Made by a program: the position numbers and the translations under genes | Origin: Nocardia alba NBRC 108234 | GTDB taxonomy: Bacteria; Actinomycetota; Actinomycetes; Mycobacteriales; Mycobacteriaceae | NCBI RefSeq assembly: GCF_001612665.1 | Contig: NZ_BDAX01000002.1 | Coordinates: 372,001-436,000 of the forward strand | Direction: 5' to 3' | DNA length: 64,000 bases | Shown: positions 8,724 to 18,122 of the stretch, in pieces | Numbering within the stretch: the stretch's first letter is position 1 | How the letters are laid out: every line of letters starts with the position of its first letter | Notes under the pieces: model-generated | Told to the model about the DNA's origin: nothing | The model's database searches: none | What the model saw: the letters and a program-made list of their open reading frames with translations, nothing else

Positions 8724-9046
8724 GCCCGCGCACGGGTGCCGATGAACGATGACCGGTGTCCCGTGACGAACATGCCCGGACCGGGTCGCAACAGCGGCCC
8801 GGTCCGGTCTCATCGGGCCACGCGAGACGCGCATCCATCCGATAGTGGTTGCCCTGCTTATGGTTTGGCGTAGACAGGCCATCTCGATCGAATAATCCGA
8901 TGCGCGGTATCGCCTCCCCCGCTGTGTCGTACAGTGCATGTCCAGCACAGCCACGGCCGCTTCGCTGACCGCAGCGATGCCGCTGTCGTGATGTTCGTCA
9001 GCCGCGCTTCACCGCTGCCGGTCGATCGTTTGACAGGAGCCTCCCC
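8724..9046. other. Intergenic gap
   Basis: About 320 bases between the secreted protein and the MarR gene. It holds the hairpin at 8776-8807 and presumably the marR promoter. The minus-strand frame covering part of it runs antisense into marR and does not look like protein. Confidence 0.5.
8776..8807 (+). terminator. Probable terminator hairpin
   Basis: CCGGACCGGG (8776-8785) pairs perfectly with CCCGGTCCGG (8798-8807) across a 12-base loop, 52 bases after the stop of the secreted-protein gene. There is no U tract, which is common in high-GC actinobacteria. Confidence 0.6.
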
Positions 9047-9556
9047 ATGGGAAAGCCCGGGTGCCCGACAACCAGCGAACCCGCCCGGATCTCGGTCGAG
9101 CTCAAAAGGGCGCTGGAGTTCTATCACGGCAGTGTCGAGGATCTGATCCGCGAATTGATCAGGGTGCTGGGCGTGAACGAGACCGATCGGCGGGCACTCG
9201 AGATCGTTTTGCTCGAAGAGGAGAAGGCCACGACCCCGGGAAGGCTCGCGCAACGGCTCGGCCTTACCGCGGCCGGCGTCACGATCATGCTCAACCGCCT
9301 CGAGAAACAGGGCTATATCGCGCGTTCCCTACACCCGACCGATCGTCGTCGCGTGATCGTGATGGCCACCGAACTCGCGGCCGATCGTGTTCAGGAACTC
9401 GTCGTTCCCATGATCGTCGAGAGCTACAAGATGTTGCTGAACTATTACGACACCGCCGAACTGGAAATAATCGCCGACTTTCTCACGCGTGCGGGCGAAC
9501 TGCAACGCATTCACCGGCAGCGGCTGCGCGAAGTAGATCCCTACTCGCGCCCCTGA
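9047..9556 (+). CDS. MarR family transcriptional regulator
   Basis: A 169-residue winged-helix protein. TPGRLAQRLGLTAAGVTIML near residues 65-84 is the recognition helix region, and HPTDRRRVIVMAT near 97-109 is the MarR wing signature with its conserved Asp-Arg pair. N- and C-terminal helices would form the dimer interface. AGGAG before the ATG supports the start. It is followed by an exported Thr-rich protein and an SRPBCC protein on the same strand, but whether they are its targets is not shown. No obvious palindrome was found right upstream. Confidence 0.88.
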   Translation: MGKPGCPTTSEPARISVELKRALEFYHGSVEDLIRELIRVLGVNETDRRALEIVLLEEEKATTPGRLAQRLGLTAAGVTIMLNRLEKQGYIARSLHPTDRRRVIVMATELAADRVQELVVPMIVESYKMLLNYYDTAELEIIADFLTRAGELQRIHRQRLREVDPYSRP

Positions 9557-9631
9557 GAACACGCATATCGCGCGGTGTTGCCGCCGGTGTGCGGCGGTCG
9601 CCTCAGTTCGAGGAAGAAAGCAGGAATTCAC

Positions 9632-10420
9632 ATGCGAACACCGCGGCGACAGCTGTCGCGTGCCGCCTTGGCGGTCGCATCAGCGACCACGGTTATCGGG
9701 ATCGCGCTCTTGATGAGAGCGGATTCGAACCCGCCGGTGTGGGCGAACAGCGCGGAGACGTTCTCGGGCGAACCCACCACACAGACCTCCGACCACAGCG
9801 CCGATCCGAGCCTGTCCGGTGTGACGACCACGAGCCCGATATCCGACCCAGCGAGCGAGGTGTCCGCACCCGACGACGTCGCGGATGCCGACCCCGCCGT
9901 CGGGGCCGAGACCTCACAACCCGATGCCGATTCCCCGACCACAGCCGGCTCGACCGAGACGACGGCAACCGTGACGACGGAGCCCTCGTCGGCGAACTCG
10001 ACGGTTGTCTCGGCAAGCGCGAGTTTCTCTGTCACAGCCGGCCTTTCGGTCCAGGTCACCTCCGCTGTGCCGGACACGGCAACTGCCACCTCTCCTCCGG
10101 TGTCCACGGTGACCGTCGCCGTGACAGCGACTGACACGTCGACGACCACGGTGACAGCCGATCCGAGCACGGTGACGGTGTCGGCCGATCCGTCCACTGT
10201 CACCGCCACGTCCGCCACCGCGGCCCCGACTGCCACGACAACGTCATCGACAGGCACGACAACGCCGACTTCGACCACGACGCCCAGGTCACCGCAGGCA
10301 TCCACCACCTCGGCTCGGCCGACGACGAGCACATCGCCGACCACCAAGCCCCCGACCACCACGAAGCCGCCACGTCCGACTCCATCGATCGCCCATCCAC
10401 CGACCACAGCGTCGAAATGA
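9632..10420 (+). CDS. Exported mucin-like Thr/Ser/Pro-rich low-complexity protein
   Basis: A 262-residue protein. Residues 1-30 form a membrane-anchor or signal segment (basic RTPRRQ, then Ala/Val-rich). The rest is almost entirely Thr, Ser, Pro, Ala, Val and Asp, first acidic, then increasingly Thr/Pro-rich, ending in PPTTTKPP-type repeats. This composition suggests a cell-wall-spanning or O-mannosylated stalk protein. There is no enzymatic domain and no LPxTG. I place the start at 9632 because AGGA lies six bases upstream; an in-frame start 19 codons earlier has no ribosome site. The stop overlaps an ATG of the next frame. Confidence 0.65.
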   Translation: MRTPRRQLSRAALAVASATTVIGIALLMRADSNPPVWANSAETFSGEPTTQTSDHSADPSLSGVTTTSPISDPASEVSAPDDVADADPAVGAETSQPDADSPTTAGSTETTATVTTEPSSANSTVVSASASFSVTAGLSVQVTSAVPDTATATSPPVSTVTVAVTATDTSTTTVTADPSTVTVSADPSTVTATSATAAPTATTTSSTGTTTPTSTTTPRSPQASTTSARPTTSTSPTTKPPTTTKPPRPTPSIAHPPTTASK

Positions 10421-10485
10421 CCGCAGCCGACTTCCGTGGGTCGGTGGCGGACCGCGGCGACGCCGAGTGTGCGAGGGTGGAGGAC

Positions 10486-10950
10486 ATGACGGTAGAACGG
10501 TTCGAAGTGCAGCGGCAGATCTCCGCGTCGCCCTCGGAAATCTTCACACTGCTGTGCTCCCCCGACGGGCACGTAGCCATCGACAGTTCGGGCATGCTGC
10601 AATCGGCGGAGGGAAAGCCCGTCGCGGGCGTCGGCGACGAGTTCATCGTGCACATGGACCGCGAGTCTCTCAACGACTTTCCGATGGGCAAATACGACGT
10701 CACGGTGATCATCACCGAATTCGAGCAGGACACGCATCTCGAGTGGACGATCTCGGGCGCCATCCAACCGCCGATCGAGCACCTGTACGGCTATCGCCTC
10801 GAACCCAGCGACACCGGCACCCTGGTCACCTCGTACTACGACTGGAGCAAGATCGCGCCCCGCTACCGCGAAGCGGCGATCTTCCCGATCATTCCCGAGG
10901 CGGCCCTGCGCGCCACGCTCGGCATCCTCGCCCGCACCATCGCGCGGTAG
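10486..10950 (+). CDS. SRPBCC (START-like) family protein
   Basis: A 154-residue protein of the polyketide-cyclase/START-like superfamily. It begins with FEVQRQISASPSEIFTLLCS, the typical first strand and helix, has central strands (DVTVIITEFEQDTHLEWTIS), and a long C-terminal helix lining the pocket. Such proteins bind hydrophobic ligands; the ligand here is unknown. An in-frame ATG at 10417 overlaps the preceding stop (ATGA), but the START fold begins only after the ATG at 10486, which has GAGGG eight bases and GGAGG two bases upstream. Translational coupling from the upstream gene remains possible. Confidence 0.75.
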   Translation: MTVERFEVQRQISASPSEIFTLLCSPDGHVAIDSSGMLQSAEGKPVAGVGDEFIVHMDRESLNDFPMGKYDVTVIITEFEQDTHLEWTISGAIQPPIEHLYGYRLEPSDTGTLVTSYYDWSKIAPRYREAAIFPIIPEAALRATLGILARTIAR

Positions 10951-10966
10951 GCCCTCCCGGACCCGG

Positions 10967-11797
10967 CTACGGTTTGCGGCCGACGCCACCGACGATGCAG
11001 TTGCGGACGTCGGAGAGGGGGGTGAGGTGGGGGCCGTCGGACCACCAGTCGTCGCAGCGGACCAGGCCGGGTTCGACCATGTCGAGAGTGCCGAACATGG
11101 CCTGGATCTCGTCACGAGTGCGGAAGCGACCGCTGCCCATCGGGCTGTGGATGAACTTCTCTTCCATCTTCCGGGCCAGATCGCTGTATTCGGCGGTTTC
11201 CGGGTCGTGGAAGTGGGCGATCGCGACGAACGAGCCCGAGGGCAGTGCGTCGATGTAGGTCTGCATCAGGGCGGGGGCGTCGTCGCCGAGGTAGTGGTGC
11301 AGGGTGCCGATATGGAACAGGGCCAGCGGACGGGTGAAATCGAGTTCGCGGCGAACCGTCTCGTTGCCGAGCACCGACAGGGGGCGGAAGATGTCGGCTT
11401 CGGCGATGCGGGTGCGGCTGTTGCTGGCCAGTAATGCCTGCGCGTGGACGAGAACCGACGGGTCGTTGTCGACGTAGACGACCTTGGACTCGGGGTTCAC
11501 CCGCTGGACCACCTGGTGGGTGTTCTCCGCGGTGGGCAGACCCGATCCGAGATCGAGGAACTGGTCGATACCCGCCCTGGCCAGGAATCGGCAGGCGCGG
11601 ATCAGGAAATCACGGTTGGCCCAGGCCAGGTCGTTGACCTGCGGAGCGACGGTGCGAACCTGGTCGAGCACCGCGCGATCCACATCGTAGTTGTCCTTGC
11701 CGTTGAGCGCGGCGTCGTAGACCCGAGCGATACTCGCCCGGGTGGTATCGACCCCGACCGGCACAGAGCTGGGGTACGCGGCAGAAGAATGCGACAT
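10967..11797 (-). CDS. SAM-dependent methyltransferase, DUF574 type
   Basis: A 276-residue protein of the actinobacterial S-adenosyl-methyltransferase family PF04672 (DUF574). Diagnostic blocks are ARVYDAALNGKDNY near residues 24-37, the SAM-binding loop DLGSGLPTAENTHQ near 82-95, and VVYVDNDPSVL near 107-117 with the acidic residue that contacts the ribose. These proteins are very common in Nocardia and Streptomyces, often many per genome, and their substrates are mostly unknown. It is convergent with the SRPBCC gene and divergent from the MFS gene, suggesting separate promoters in 11798-11970. Confidence 0.85.
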   Translation of the reverse strand: MSHSSAAYPSSVPVGVDTTRASIARVYDAALNGKDNYDVDRAVLDQVRTVAPQVNDLAWANRDFLIRACRFLARAGIDQFLDLGSGLPTAENTHQVVQRVNPESKVVYVDNDPSVLVHAQALLASNSRTRIAEADIFRPLSVLGNETVRRELDFTRPLALFHIGTLHHYLGDDAPALMQTYIDALPSGSFVAIAHFHDPETAEYSDLARKMEEKFIHSPMGSGRFRTRDEIQAMFGTLDMVEPGLVRCDDWWSDGPHLTPLSDVRNCIVGGVGRKP

Positions 11798-11970
11798 CGA
11801 GAGCGCCTTTCGAACATCGGAGCCGACTGGACGAACTCAGCCTAGAGCATCAGTTTCGTTGGCAGACAACCCAATCCGATCCCCTTCGGGTCGGCCGCGA
11901 ACCTGGTGCCCAGAGTACCCGTATCAGTGGACTCCTATTCCCACGTCCCTGCCGGTCCCAGGATTCGAGC

Positions 11971-13395
11971 ATGATCCAGATGCTCGTAACAGGGCCGAAG
12001 CCCGAATCCGTGGCGGGCAGGCGTTCGATCGCCGTGCTCGTCGTCATCCTCACCGGCCAGTTCATGACAGTGCTCGACGGCTCCATCGTCAACGTCGCGA
12101 TCGCGGCCATTCGTTCCGACCTCGATACCGGCGGGGCCGCACTGCAATTGATCGTCGCCGGGTATGTGATCGCGTACGCGGTGTTGCTGATCGGTGGTGC
12201 GCGCCTGGGCGATCGGTTCACCCAGCGACGCACCTTCATCGCGGGCCTGGCGGCGTTCACCCTGGCCTCCCTCGCCTGCGGGCTGGCATGGAACGAGTTC
12301 TCGCTCATCGTGTTCCGTTTCGGGCAGGGCGTCGGCGCGGCCGCGCTGGCGCCGCAGGTGATGACGCTGATCCAGCGCACGTTCACCGGGGCGGCCCGAG
12401 CCAGGGCCCTGAGCATCTACGCGGCGATCGTCTCCGGTGGTCTGCTGGCGGGCCAGATACTCGGCGGGCTGATCGTCGACGCCGATCTGGGCGGCACCGG
12501 TTGGCGCGGGGTGTTCCTGGTGAATGTGCCGATCGGTATCGCGCTGCTGATGCTGGCACCGCGGGTTCTGCCGGTCACTGTCGCGCGCACCGATCGCACG
12601 GTCGACGGGCTGGGCCTGGCGACGCTCACATCCACTGTCCTGTTGCTGGTCGTGCCGCTGGTGCTCGGTCGTGAGCTGGGGTTTCCGCTGTGGTCGTGGC
12701 TGTGCCTCGGGGCGGGGGCGCTCGGGCTCGCCGTGTTCGTTCTGGTAGAGCGGGCCGTCACCCGGCGCGGTCGCGATCCCCTGTTCGCGCCGCGGGTGCT
12801 GCGCGCGCCCGGTCTGCTCGCGACCGCCGTGACCCTGCTCATGGTGATGGGAACCTTCGGCGGATGGCTGTTCGTGAGCGCCCTGCACATGCAGAGCGAC
12901 CTCGGCTACAGCGCGTTGCGGGCCGGCGTGCAGTTCTTGCCGATGGGGGTTACCTTCGCCGCGGCCGGGCTGTGCTGGCAGCGTATTCCGGCCGTCGCGC
13001 ACGCGCGGATGATTCCGTTCGGGCTGGTATTGAGCGCGGCTTCGCTGGGCTGGCTCGCGTGGTTGTCGAGTGCGGGTGCCGGGATCGGAGCCGCGGCATC
13101 GACCGCGTTCGCACTGTTCGGCCTCGGCAACGGGCTGGCGTTCAGCCCGTTGATGACACGGGCGCTGGCCGCGGTGCCGGTGACCCTCGCCGCCGATGCC
13201 AGCGGTCTTCTCACCACCAGCGTGCAACTGGGGACCGTGGTCGGGATCGCGAGCATCGGGTCGGTGTTCTTCGAGCTGATGGGGACCACCGCGTCATCGG
13301 CGGCCGACGCGGTCGCGGTCGCGCAGCTGATCTGCGCGGGGACCGCGCTCGTCGCCGCCGCCTCGGCCGCGCTCGCTGTGCGCAGAATGCACTGA
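11971..13395 (+). CDS. MFS drug/proton antiporter, DHA2 (EmrB/QacA) type
   Basis: A 474-residue inner-membrane transporter, length and hydrophobic pattern compatible with 14 helices. Near residues 31-40, MTVLDGSIVNVAIAAI is motif D1 of the DHA2 family; LGDRFTQRR is the loop-2/3 motif A; RFGQGVGAAALAPQ and SGGLLAGQILGG match motifs B and C of antiporters. It probably exports a toxic or lipophilic compound in exchange for protons. A second ATG lies three codons in. No repressor gene is directly adjacent. Confidence 0.88.
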   Translation: MIQMLVTGPKPESVAGRRSIAVLVVILTGQFMTVLDGSIVNVAIAAIRSDLDTGGAALQLIVAGYVIAYAVLLIGGARLGDRFTQRRTFIAGLAAFTLASLACGLAWNEFSLIVFRFGQGVGAAALAPQVMTLIQRTFTGAARARALSIYAAIVSGGLLAGQILGGLIVDADLGGTGWRGVFLVNVPIGIALLMLAPRVLPVTVARTDRTVDGLGLATLTSTVLLLVVPLVLGRELGFPLWSWLCLGAGALGLAVFVLVERAVTRRGRDPLFAPRVLRAPGLLATAVTLLMVMGTFGGWLFVSALHMQSDLGYSALRAGVQFLPMGVTFAAAGLCWQRIPAVAHARMIPFGLVLSAASLGWLAWLSSAGAGIGAAASTAFALFGLGNGLAFSPLMTRALAAVPVTLAADASGLLTTSVQLGTVVGIASIGSVFFELMGTTASSAADAVAVAQLICAGTALVAAASAALAVRRMH

Positions 13396-13482
13396 TCGCC
13401 GGTCATCGACCCTGAACCGACGCGACACCTCGCGCGAGCTCAGGGCCGGTGACATCGTCGCCGGCTATCGAATCGAGCTGGT

Positions 13483-13974
13483 TCAGAGTTGGGCTTCGAT
13501 CGCCGACACGACCTCGGGGGCGTCCGGGGTCGTGCGCGGACGGAAGCGGCCCGCGACGGTGCCGTCCCGACCGAGGAGGAACTTCTCGAAGTTCCACTGC
13601 ACATCGCCGGCCGCGCCTTCGGCGTCGGCGGTCTCGACCAGCGCGGCGTAGAGCGGGTGCCGGTCGTCGCCGTTGACATCGGCCTTGGCGAGTAGCGGGA
13701 AATCGACACCGTAGGTGACCGAGCAGAACTCCTGGATCTCCTCGGCACTGCCGGGCTCCTGGCCCATGAACTGGTTGCTCGGGAAGCCGATCACGGTGAA
13801 ACCGCGCTCGCCGTAGGCCTTCTGCAATTCCACCAGGGCGCCGTACTGCGGGGTCAGGCCACACTTGGAAGCCACGTTGACCAGCAGGACCGCCCGCTCG
13901 CCCGCCAGCTCACCCAGTGTGGTGTCCTCGCCCGCCAGGGTCTGCACCGCAATGTCTCGAATGTTCGCGCTCAT
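13483..13974 (-). CDS. Glutathione peroxidase-family thiol peroxidase
   Basis: A 163-residue thioredoxin-fold peroxidase, the normal length for bacterial GPx. The catalytic tetrad is visible: Cys38 in NVASKCGLTP, Gln in GFPSNQF, Trp and Asn in WNFEKF. It carries Cys rather than selenocysteine. As actinobacteria lack glutathione, it probably reduces peroxides with thioredoxin or mycothiol-linked donors. The frame is open 33 codons further upstream, but the family homology begins at the ATG at 13974, which follows a GGTGGTGATGTG stretch. It is convergent with the MFS gene. Confidence 0.9.
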   Translation of the reverse strand: MSANIRDIAVQTLAGEDTTLGELAGERAVLLVNVASKCGLTPQYGALVELQKAYGERGFTVIGFPSNQFMGQEPGSAEEIQEFCSVTYGVDFPLLAKADVNGDDRHPLYAALVETADAEGAAGDVQWNFEKFLLGRDGTVAGRFRPRTTPDAPEVVSAIEAQL

Positions 13975-14154
13975 CACATCACCACCAGATCTCGTCGATG
14001 TCGGTTCGATCGCCACCGTACCGGAGCCGGATCGGCGCGCAAGTGTCCCGCCGAGCGGGAGATTCTGTAACACGTTCTTGTTTTGTGGCCCGGTTCACGG
14101 CACCATTCCAAGGAGGGGCGGTGACGCCCGCACCCCGAGCACCGGAGGAAGCGC

Positions 14155-15636
14155 GTGAGCGACAAGCCATATCGGATCGATACCGTCCGCCCATTGCGCG
14201 CGAGCGAGGTGACGCAGTGGGATTTCGAAGCCGATGTGGTGGTTGCCGGTTTCGGCATCGCCGGCGTGTGCGCGTCGATCGAAGCAGCGCGAGCAGGCGC
14301 GAAGGTCCTCATCCTCGAACGGACGGGCGGCTGGGGCGGCGCGGCGTCGCTGGCGGGCGGATTCGTCTACCTCGGTGGCGGCACGCCACTGCAGAAGGCA
14401 CTCGGATTCGACGACACCCCGGAGAACATGGCAGCCTTCCTCACCGCCGCGCTCGGGCCCGGCGTCGACGAGGCCAAGATCAACGACTACTGCGCGGGCA
14501 GCGTCGAGCACTACAACTGGCTCGTCGACTGCGGTGTGCCGTTCAAGGAATCATTCTGGGGTGAGCCCGGCTGGGAGCCTCCACACGACGAGGGCCTGAT
14601 GTACTCCGGTGGCGAGAACTCCGCGCCGTTCCTCGACATCGCCGAACCCGCTCCACGCGGCCACGTTCCAGAGCTGGCGAACAAGAAGACCGGTGAGCGC
14701 GGCGGTGGCTACATGCTGATGAAGCCGCTGGCCGACACCGTCGCCGAACTCGGCATCGACGTCGAATACGACACCCGCATCCGCCGGCTCGTCGTCGACG
14801 ACGAAGACCGGGTGGTGGGTGTGCTGGCCACCACCTACGGTAAGCCCGTCACCGTGCGGGCCGCGCGTGGCGTGGTCCTGGCCACCGGCAGCTTCGCCTA
14901 CGACGCCGAGATGATCGACCGCTACGCCCCGCGCCTGAGCGGCAGGCCCGGCGCGGCCATCGAGGAACACGACGGCATCGGCATCCGGCTGGCCCAGGCG
15001 CTCGGCGCCGAGCTCGCGCACATGGACGCCAGCGAGGTGGCCATCTTCGGCGATCCGCAGATGATGGCGCGCGGCATCCTCGTCAACGGACGCGGTCAGC
15101 GATACGTCACGGAGGACACCTATCCCGGCCGGATCGGTCAGGCGACGCTGTTGCAGAACGACAACCAGGCCTTTCTGATCATCGATGAGAACTCGCTCGA
15201 AGAGGCGCTCGCGACCGAGAGTGCCACCCCGTTCTTCCGTTTCCAGCCCAAGTGGGTCGCCGAGACGGTCGCCGAACTCGAAGCCGAGATGGGCCTGCCC
15301 GCCCAGACATTGCAGACCACTATCGCCACCTACAACCAGCACGCCGAGCACGGCGCCGACCCGATACTGGGCAAGAAGCCCGAATGGGTTCGCCCGATCA
15401 CGGGGGCGCTCGCGGGCTTCGACCTGTGCGGGTTCACCGCCGGATTCACCCTGGGCGGGCTGCGCACCGACCTGGATTCGCGCGTGCTGCACGTGAGCGG
15501 TGAGCCGATCGCCGGCCTGTTCGCGGCGGGACGCTGCACCTCCGGTCTGTGCGCGTACGGCTACGTCAGCGGAGCATCGCTCGGCGACGGCAGCTTCTAC
15601 GGCCGTCGCGCGGGCAAGGCGGCGGCAGCGGGCTGA
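14155..15636 (+). CDS. FAD-binding dehydrogenase of the fumarate reductase / 3-ketosteroid-delta1-dehydrogenase family
   Basis: A 493-residue flavoprotein. The N-terminal Rossmann motif [21 protein letters not shown] (near 29-49) is followed by [16 protein letters not shown], the FAD-phosphate segment. The second nucleotide half [10 protein letters not shown] and the C-terminal TLGGLRTD...[11 protein letters not shown]...[10 protein letters not shown] blocks are those of succinate/fumarate/ketosteroid dehydrogenases. The substrate is probably a steroid ring or a related cyclic ketone, but KstD-specific residues cannot be assigned by eye. The start is GTG with GGAGGAA six bases upstream. The GMC oxidoreductase follows, so both may serve one catabolic pathway. 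Confidence 0.85.
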   Translation: MSDKPYRIDTVRPLRASEVTQWDFEADVVVAGFGIAGVCASIEAARAGAKVLILERTGGWGGAASLAGGFVYLGGGTPLQKALGFDDTPENMAAFLTAALGPGVDEAKINDYCAGSVEHYNWLVDCGVPFKESFWGEPGWEPPHDEGLMYSGGENSAPFLDIAEPAPRGHVPELANKKTGERGGGYMLMKPLADTVAELGIDVEYDTRIRRLVVDDEDRVVGVLATTYGKPVTVRAARGVVLATGSFAYDAEMIDRYAPRLSGRPGAAIEEHDGIGIRLAQALGAELAHMDASEVAIFGDPQMMARGILVNGRGQRYVTEDTYPGRIGQATLLQNDNQAFLIIDENSLEEALATESATPFFRFQPKWVAETVAELEAEMGLPAQTLQTTIATYNQHAEHGADPILGKKPEWVRPITGALAGFDLCGFTAGFTLGGLRTDLDSRVLHVSGEPIAGLFAAGRCTSGLCAYGYVSGASLGDGSFYGRRAGKAAAAG

Positions 15637-15781
15637 CCGGCGTTCGACCCACCGCGAGGGTTCTGTCAGTACTCTGCTTGCAGCGTCACGCCCGACGACG
15701 AGTCCGGCTGGGCTCACGGTCTTTTCACACCCGGGAGCAGGCGCGCCGAACGACAGACGTAGTGCAGATCGGAGTTGGACA

Positions 15782-17371
15782 GTGCAAGCAGGTGGGACGT
15801 CCGCGGATTACGTGATCGTCGGCTCCGGATCCGCGGGGGCGGTGCTCGCGAATCGGCTCAGTGCCGACCCGAGCACCACAGTCGTGCTGTTGGAGGCAGG
15901 CCCCGATGACGACGACAAGTTCGCCCATATCCCGGCCGCGTTCTCGAAACTGTTTCGCAGCGAGCGTGATTGGGACTATCTGACCGAGCCGCAGGCGCAG
16001 CTCGGCGACCGCCGGATCTACTGGCCGCGCGGGAAGACCTTCGGCGGCTCGTCATCGATGAACGCGATGATGTGGGTGCGCGGCTTCCGCGCCGACTACG
16101 AGGAATGGGGGCTGCTGGCAGGCGAGAAGTGGAACTTCGCCGCCGCGGTGGAGCAGTTCCGCAAGATCGAGAACGTCCAGGACGCGCAGTTCCCCGACGA
16201 AGGTTCCAAGGGGCCGCAGCACGTGCAGCGCCAGCGCAGCCCGCGCGCATCGACACACGCGTTCCTCGAGGCCGCGCGCCAGGCCGGCCACGAGCTCGAA
16301 TCGGCGAACCGACCCGCACCCGAGGGCTTCACCCAGACCATGGTGACCCAGCGTGACGGCAGGCGCTGGAGCACCGCGGACGGGTACCTTCGCCCGGCAA
16401 TGAAGCGGGCGAACCTCACCGTGCTGGCGTCCTCGCTCGCCACCCGTGTGCTGTTCGAGGGCACCAAGGCGGTGGGCGTCGAGTACCGCAACGGCGACCA
16501 GACCCTGCGCATGACCGCGAATCGCGAGGTCATCCTGTGCGGTGGCGCGGTGAACAGCCCTCAGTTGCTACAGCTTTCGGGCATCGGTGATCGGGACGAG
16601 CTGACCGAACACGGCATCGAAGTGGTCGCCCACTCCCCCGAGGTCGGCGCGAACCTGCAGGACCACCTCATCTCGGCGCTGGGCTACAGCGTGGACACGG
16701 ACTCGCTGTTCACCGCCGAGAAGCCGCTCGAACTGATCAACTACCTGGTCCGCCATCGCGGCATGCTCACCTCCAATGTCGGTGAGGCATACGGCTTCGT
16801 ACGCAGCGAACCCGACCTCGAGCACCCCGATCTGGAGCTGATCTACGCACCGGCGCCCTTCTATCACGAGGGTCTGGTCGAAGCCACCGATCACGGCGTG
16901 GTGATCGGTGCGATCCTGCTCCGCCCGCGCAGTCGCGGCAAGATCAGCCTGGCCTCGGCTGATCCGACGGCCAAGCCGGTGATCGATCCGAGGTATCTGT
17001 CCGACGCCGAGGGCGCCGACCGGGCCGCGCTGACCGCCGGACTTCGGGTGTGTGCCGGGCTCGTGGAGCAGCCCGCGCTCAAGAGCGCGCTCGGCGCCCT
17101 GATCTACCCCCCGCAGGCGCCCGAGGACGTGGACGCGGCCATCGCGCTGTCCATCGAACAGTTCTCGCACACGCTGTACCACCCGGTGGGCACCTGCCGG
17201 ATGGGCACCGACACCGCCAGCGTCGTCACGCCGGACCTGTTGGTCCGCGGGGTCGAGGGTCTGCGTGTCGCCGACGCCTCGGTGATGCCGTTGATCATCC
17301 GCGGCCACACCAACGCTCCCGCCATCTTCATCGGTGAACAGGCCGCGGACTTCATCCTCGCGCAGGCCTGA
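15782..17371 (+). CDS. GMC family FAD oxidoreductase (choline dehydrogenase-like)
   Basis: A 529-residue glucose-methanol-choline oxidoreductase. It starts with the FAD motif [18 protein letters not shown] (near 9-26), then GMC signature 1 ([20 protein letters not shown]) and signature 2 ([16 protein letters not shown]). The C-terminal block has [10 protein letters not shown] with the catalytic His and [16 protein letters not shown]. It oxidises a primary or secondary alcohol; choline is only one option. The open frame extends 94 codons upstream over the end of the preceding gene, but the FAD fold begins at the GTG at 15782, which has GGAG upstream. It follows the dehydrogenase at a 145-base distance. 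Confidence 0.9.
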   Translation: MQAGGTSADYVIVGSGSAGAVLANRLSADPSTTVVLLEAGPDDDDKFAHIPAAFSKLFRSERDWDYLTEPQAQLGDRRIYWPRGKTFGGSSSMNAMMWVRGFRADYEEWGLLAGEKWNFAAAVEQFRKIENVQDAQFPDEGSKGPQHVQRQRSPRASTHAFLEAARQAGHELESANRPAPEGFTQTMVTQRDGRRWSTADGYLRPAMKRANLTVLASSLATRVLFEGTKAVGVEYRNGDQTLRMTANREVILCGGAVNSPQLLQLSGIGDRDELTEHGIEVVAHSPEVGANLQDHLISALGYSVDTDSLFTAEKPLELINYLVRHRGMLTSNVGEAYGFVRSEPDLEHPDLELIYAPAPFYHEGLVEATDHGVVIGAILLRPRSRGKISLASADPTAKPVIDPRYLSDAEGADRAALTAGLRVCAGLVEQPALKSALGALIYPPQAPEDVDAAIALSIEQFSHTLYHPVGTCRMGTDTASVVTPDLLVRGVEGLRVADASVMPLIIRGHTNAPAIFIGEQAADFILAQA

Positions 17372-17382
17372 CAGAGGCGAGC

Positions 17383-17408
17383 GTGGCGCGCGGGCAACCG
17401 CGCGCCAC
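17383..17408. terminator. Probable bidirectional terminator hairpin
   Basis: GTGGCGCGCGG (17383-17393) and CCGCGCGCCAC (17398-17408) form a perfect 11-bp stem closed by a GCAA tetraloop. It starts 12 bases after the GMC stop and lies between it and the convergent HAD-like gene. Confidence 0.75.
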
Positions 17409-17463
17409 CTCCTTGCTCACGCTCTCGCGAGACCCAGCGAAGCCGGCAGCGGTTCGACCCGGG

Positions 17464-17961
17464 TCAGACGGCGGGAACGCGGGCGAATCCCAACGGTGGA
17501 GTCGGCGCGGGACCCGACCGCAGATCGTGGCGGAAGTCCGGGAGCAGCGGGAGCATGTCGACATTGCGGGCGGCGTAGCAGCGCACCATCGGCAGTGCTC
17601 GCGAGACCTCCGCGCGTTCGACCGGCTCGGCGTCGACGAACGCGAGCGAGTCGAGGCCGAGGCCGAGGGTGCCCGCGATCCGGACGATCGAGGCCGACTT
17701 GCGACCCCAGCCGACCTCGACCGCCGAGAACATGTCGTAGAGCCCGTGTCGGTACAGCGTGTGCAGCGTTGCGGCTCGGTCACCGCGCGTGGCGACAGCA
17801 TGCAGCACACCGCGCTGGCTCAGTTTCGTCAGCGTGCACAGTGCCGGTGGGAGCGGCGTGGTGCCGGTCTCATCGTGGACGACACCCTCCCACAAGGTCT
17901 CGTTCAGTTCCCAGACCAGACAACGGACGGCAGGTCGCATGGCGCTGAACTCTACAACCAC
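17464..17961 (-). CDS. FkbH-like HAD domain protein with degenerate catalytic motif
   Basis: A 165-residue stand-alone HAD fold. Blocks match the FkbH-type HAD domain: CLVWELNETLWEG near 14-26, RGVLHAVATRGD near 70-81, GWGRKSASIVRIA with the conserved Lys near 104-116, and LAFVDAEPVERAEV near 126-139. FkbH enzymes normally have DxDxT and build glyceryl-ACP from 1,3-bisphosphoglycerate. Here the nucleophile position is Glu18 and the acid/base position Asn20, and one Asp of the last motif is Ala. It is therefore probably not a phosphotransferase; a binding or regulatory role is more likely. An internal ATG at residue 8 could also be the start. No carrier-protein gene is adjacent. Confidence 0.7.
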   Translation of the reverse strand: MVVEFSAMRPAVRCLVWELNETLWEGVVHDETGTTPLPPALCTLTKLSQRGVLHAVATRGDRAATLHTLYRHGLYDMFSAVEVGWGRKSASIVRIAGTLGLGLDSLAFVDAEPVERAEVSRALPMVRCYAARNVDMLPLLPDFRHDLRSGPAPTPPLGFARVPAV

Positions 17962-18122
17962 TCATAGCGAAGAACCAGACTTGTGACGGCTCACAACGTC
18001 GACTCCCAGCGGTGAGCCCCCTACCCATAACCTGACAATCCATTCCGGTTTCGTTTGCAGTTCGTTAGGGTGGGGTTCGCTGGACAGCGGGGGGTACAGC
18101 CGAAACTGGCGAAGGGAACAAA

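Noticed and set aside
9632..10420. Thr-rich gene as a DNA repeat array or CRISPR-like element
   Set aside because: The repetition is only in amino-acid composition (Thr/Pro codons); there are no evenly spaced identical repeats and spacers.
15500..15781. 94-codon N-terminal extension of the GMC oxidoreductase
   Set aside because: It overlaps the preceding gene, has low-complexity Arg/Ala/Ser composition, and the FAD motif starts just after the GTG at 15782.
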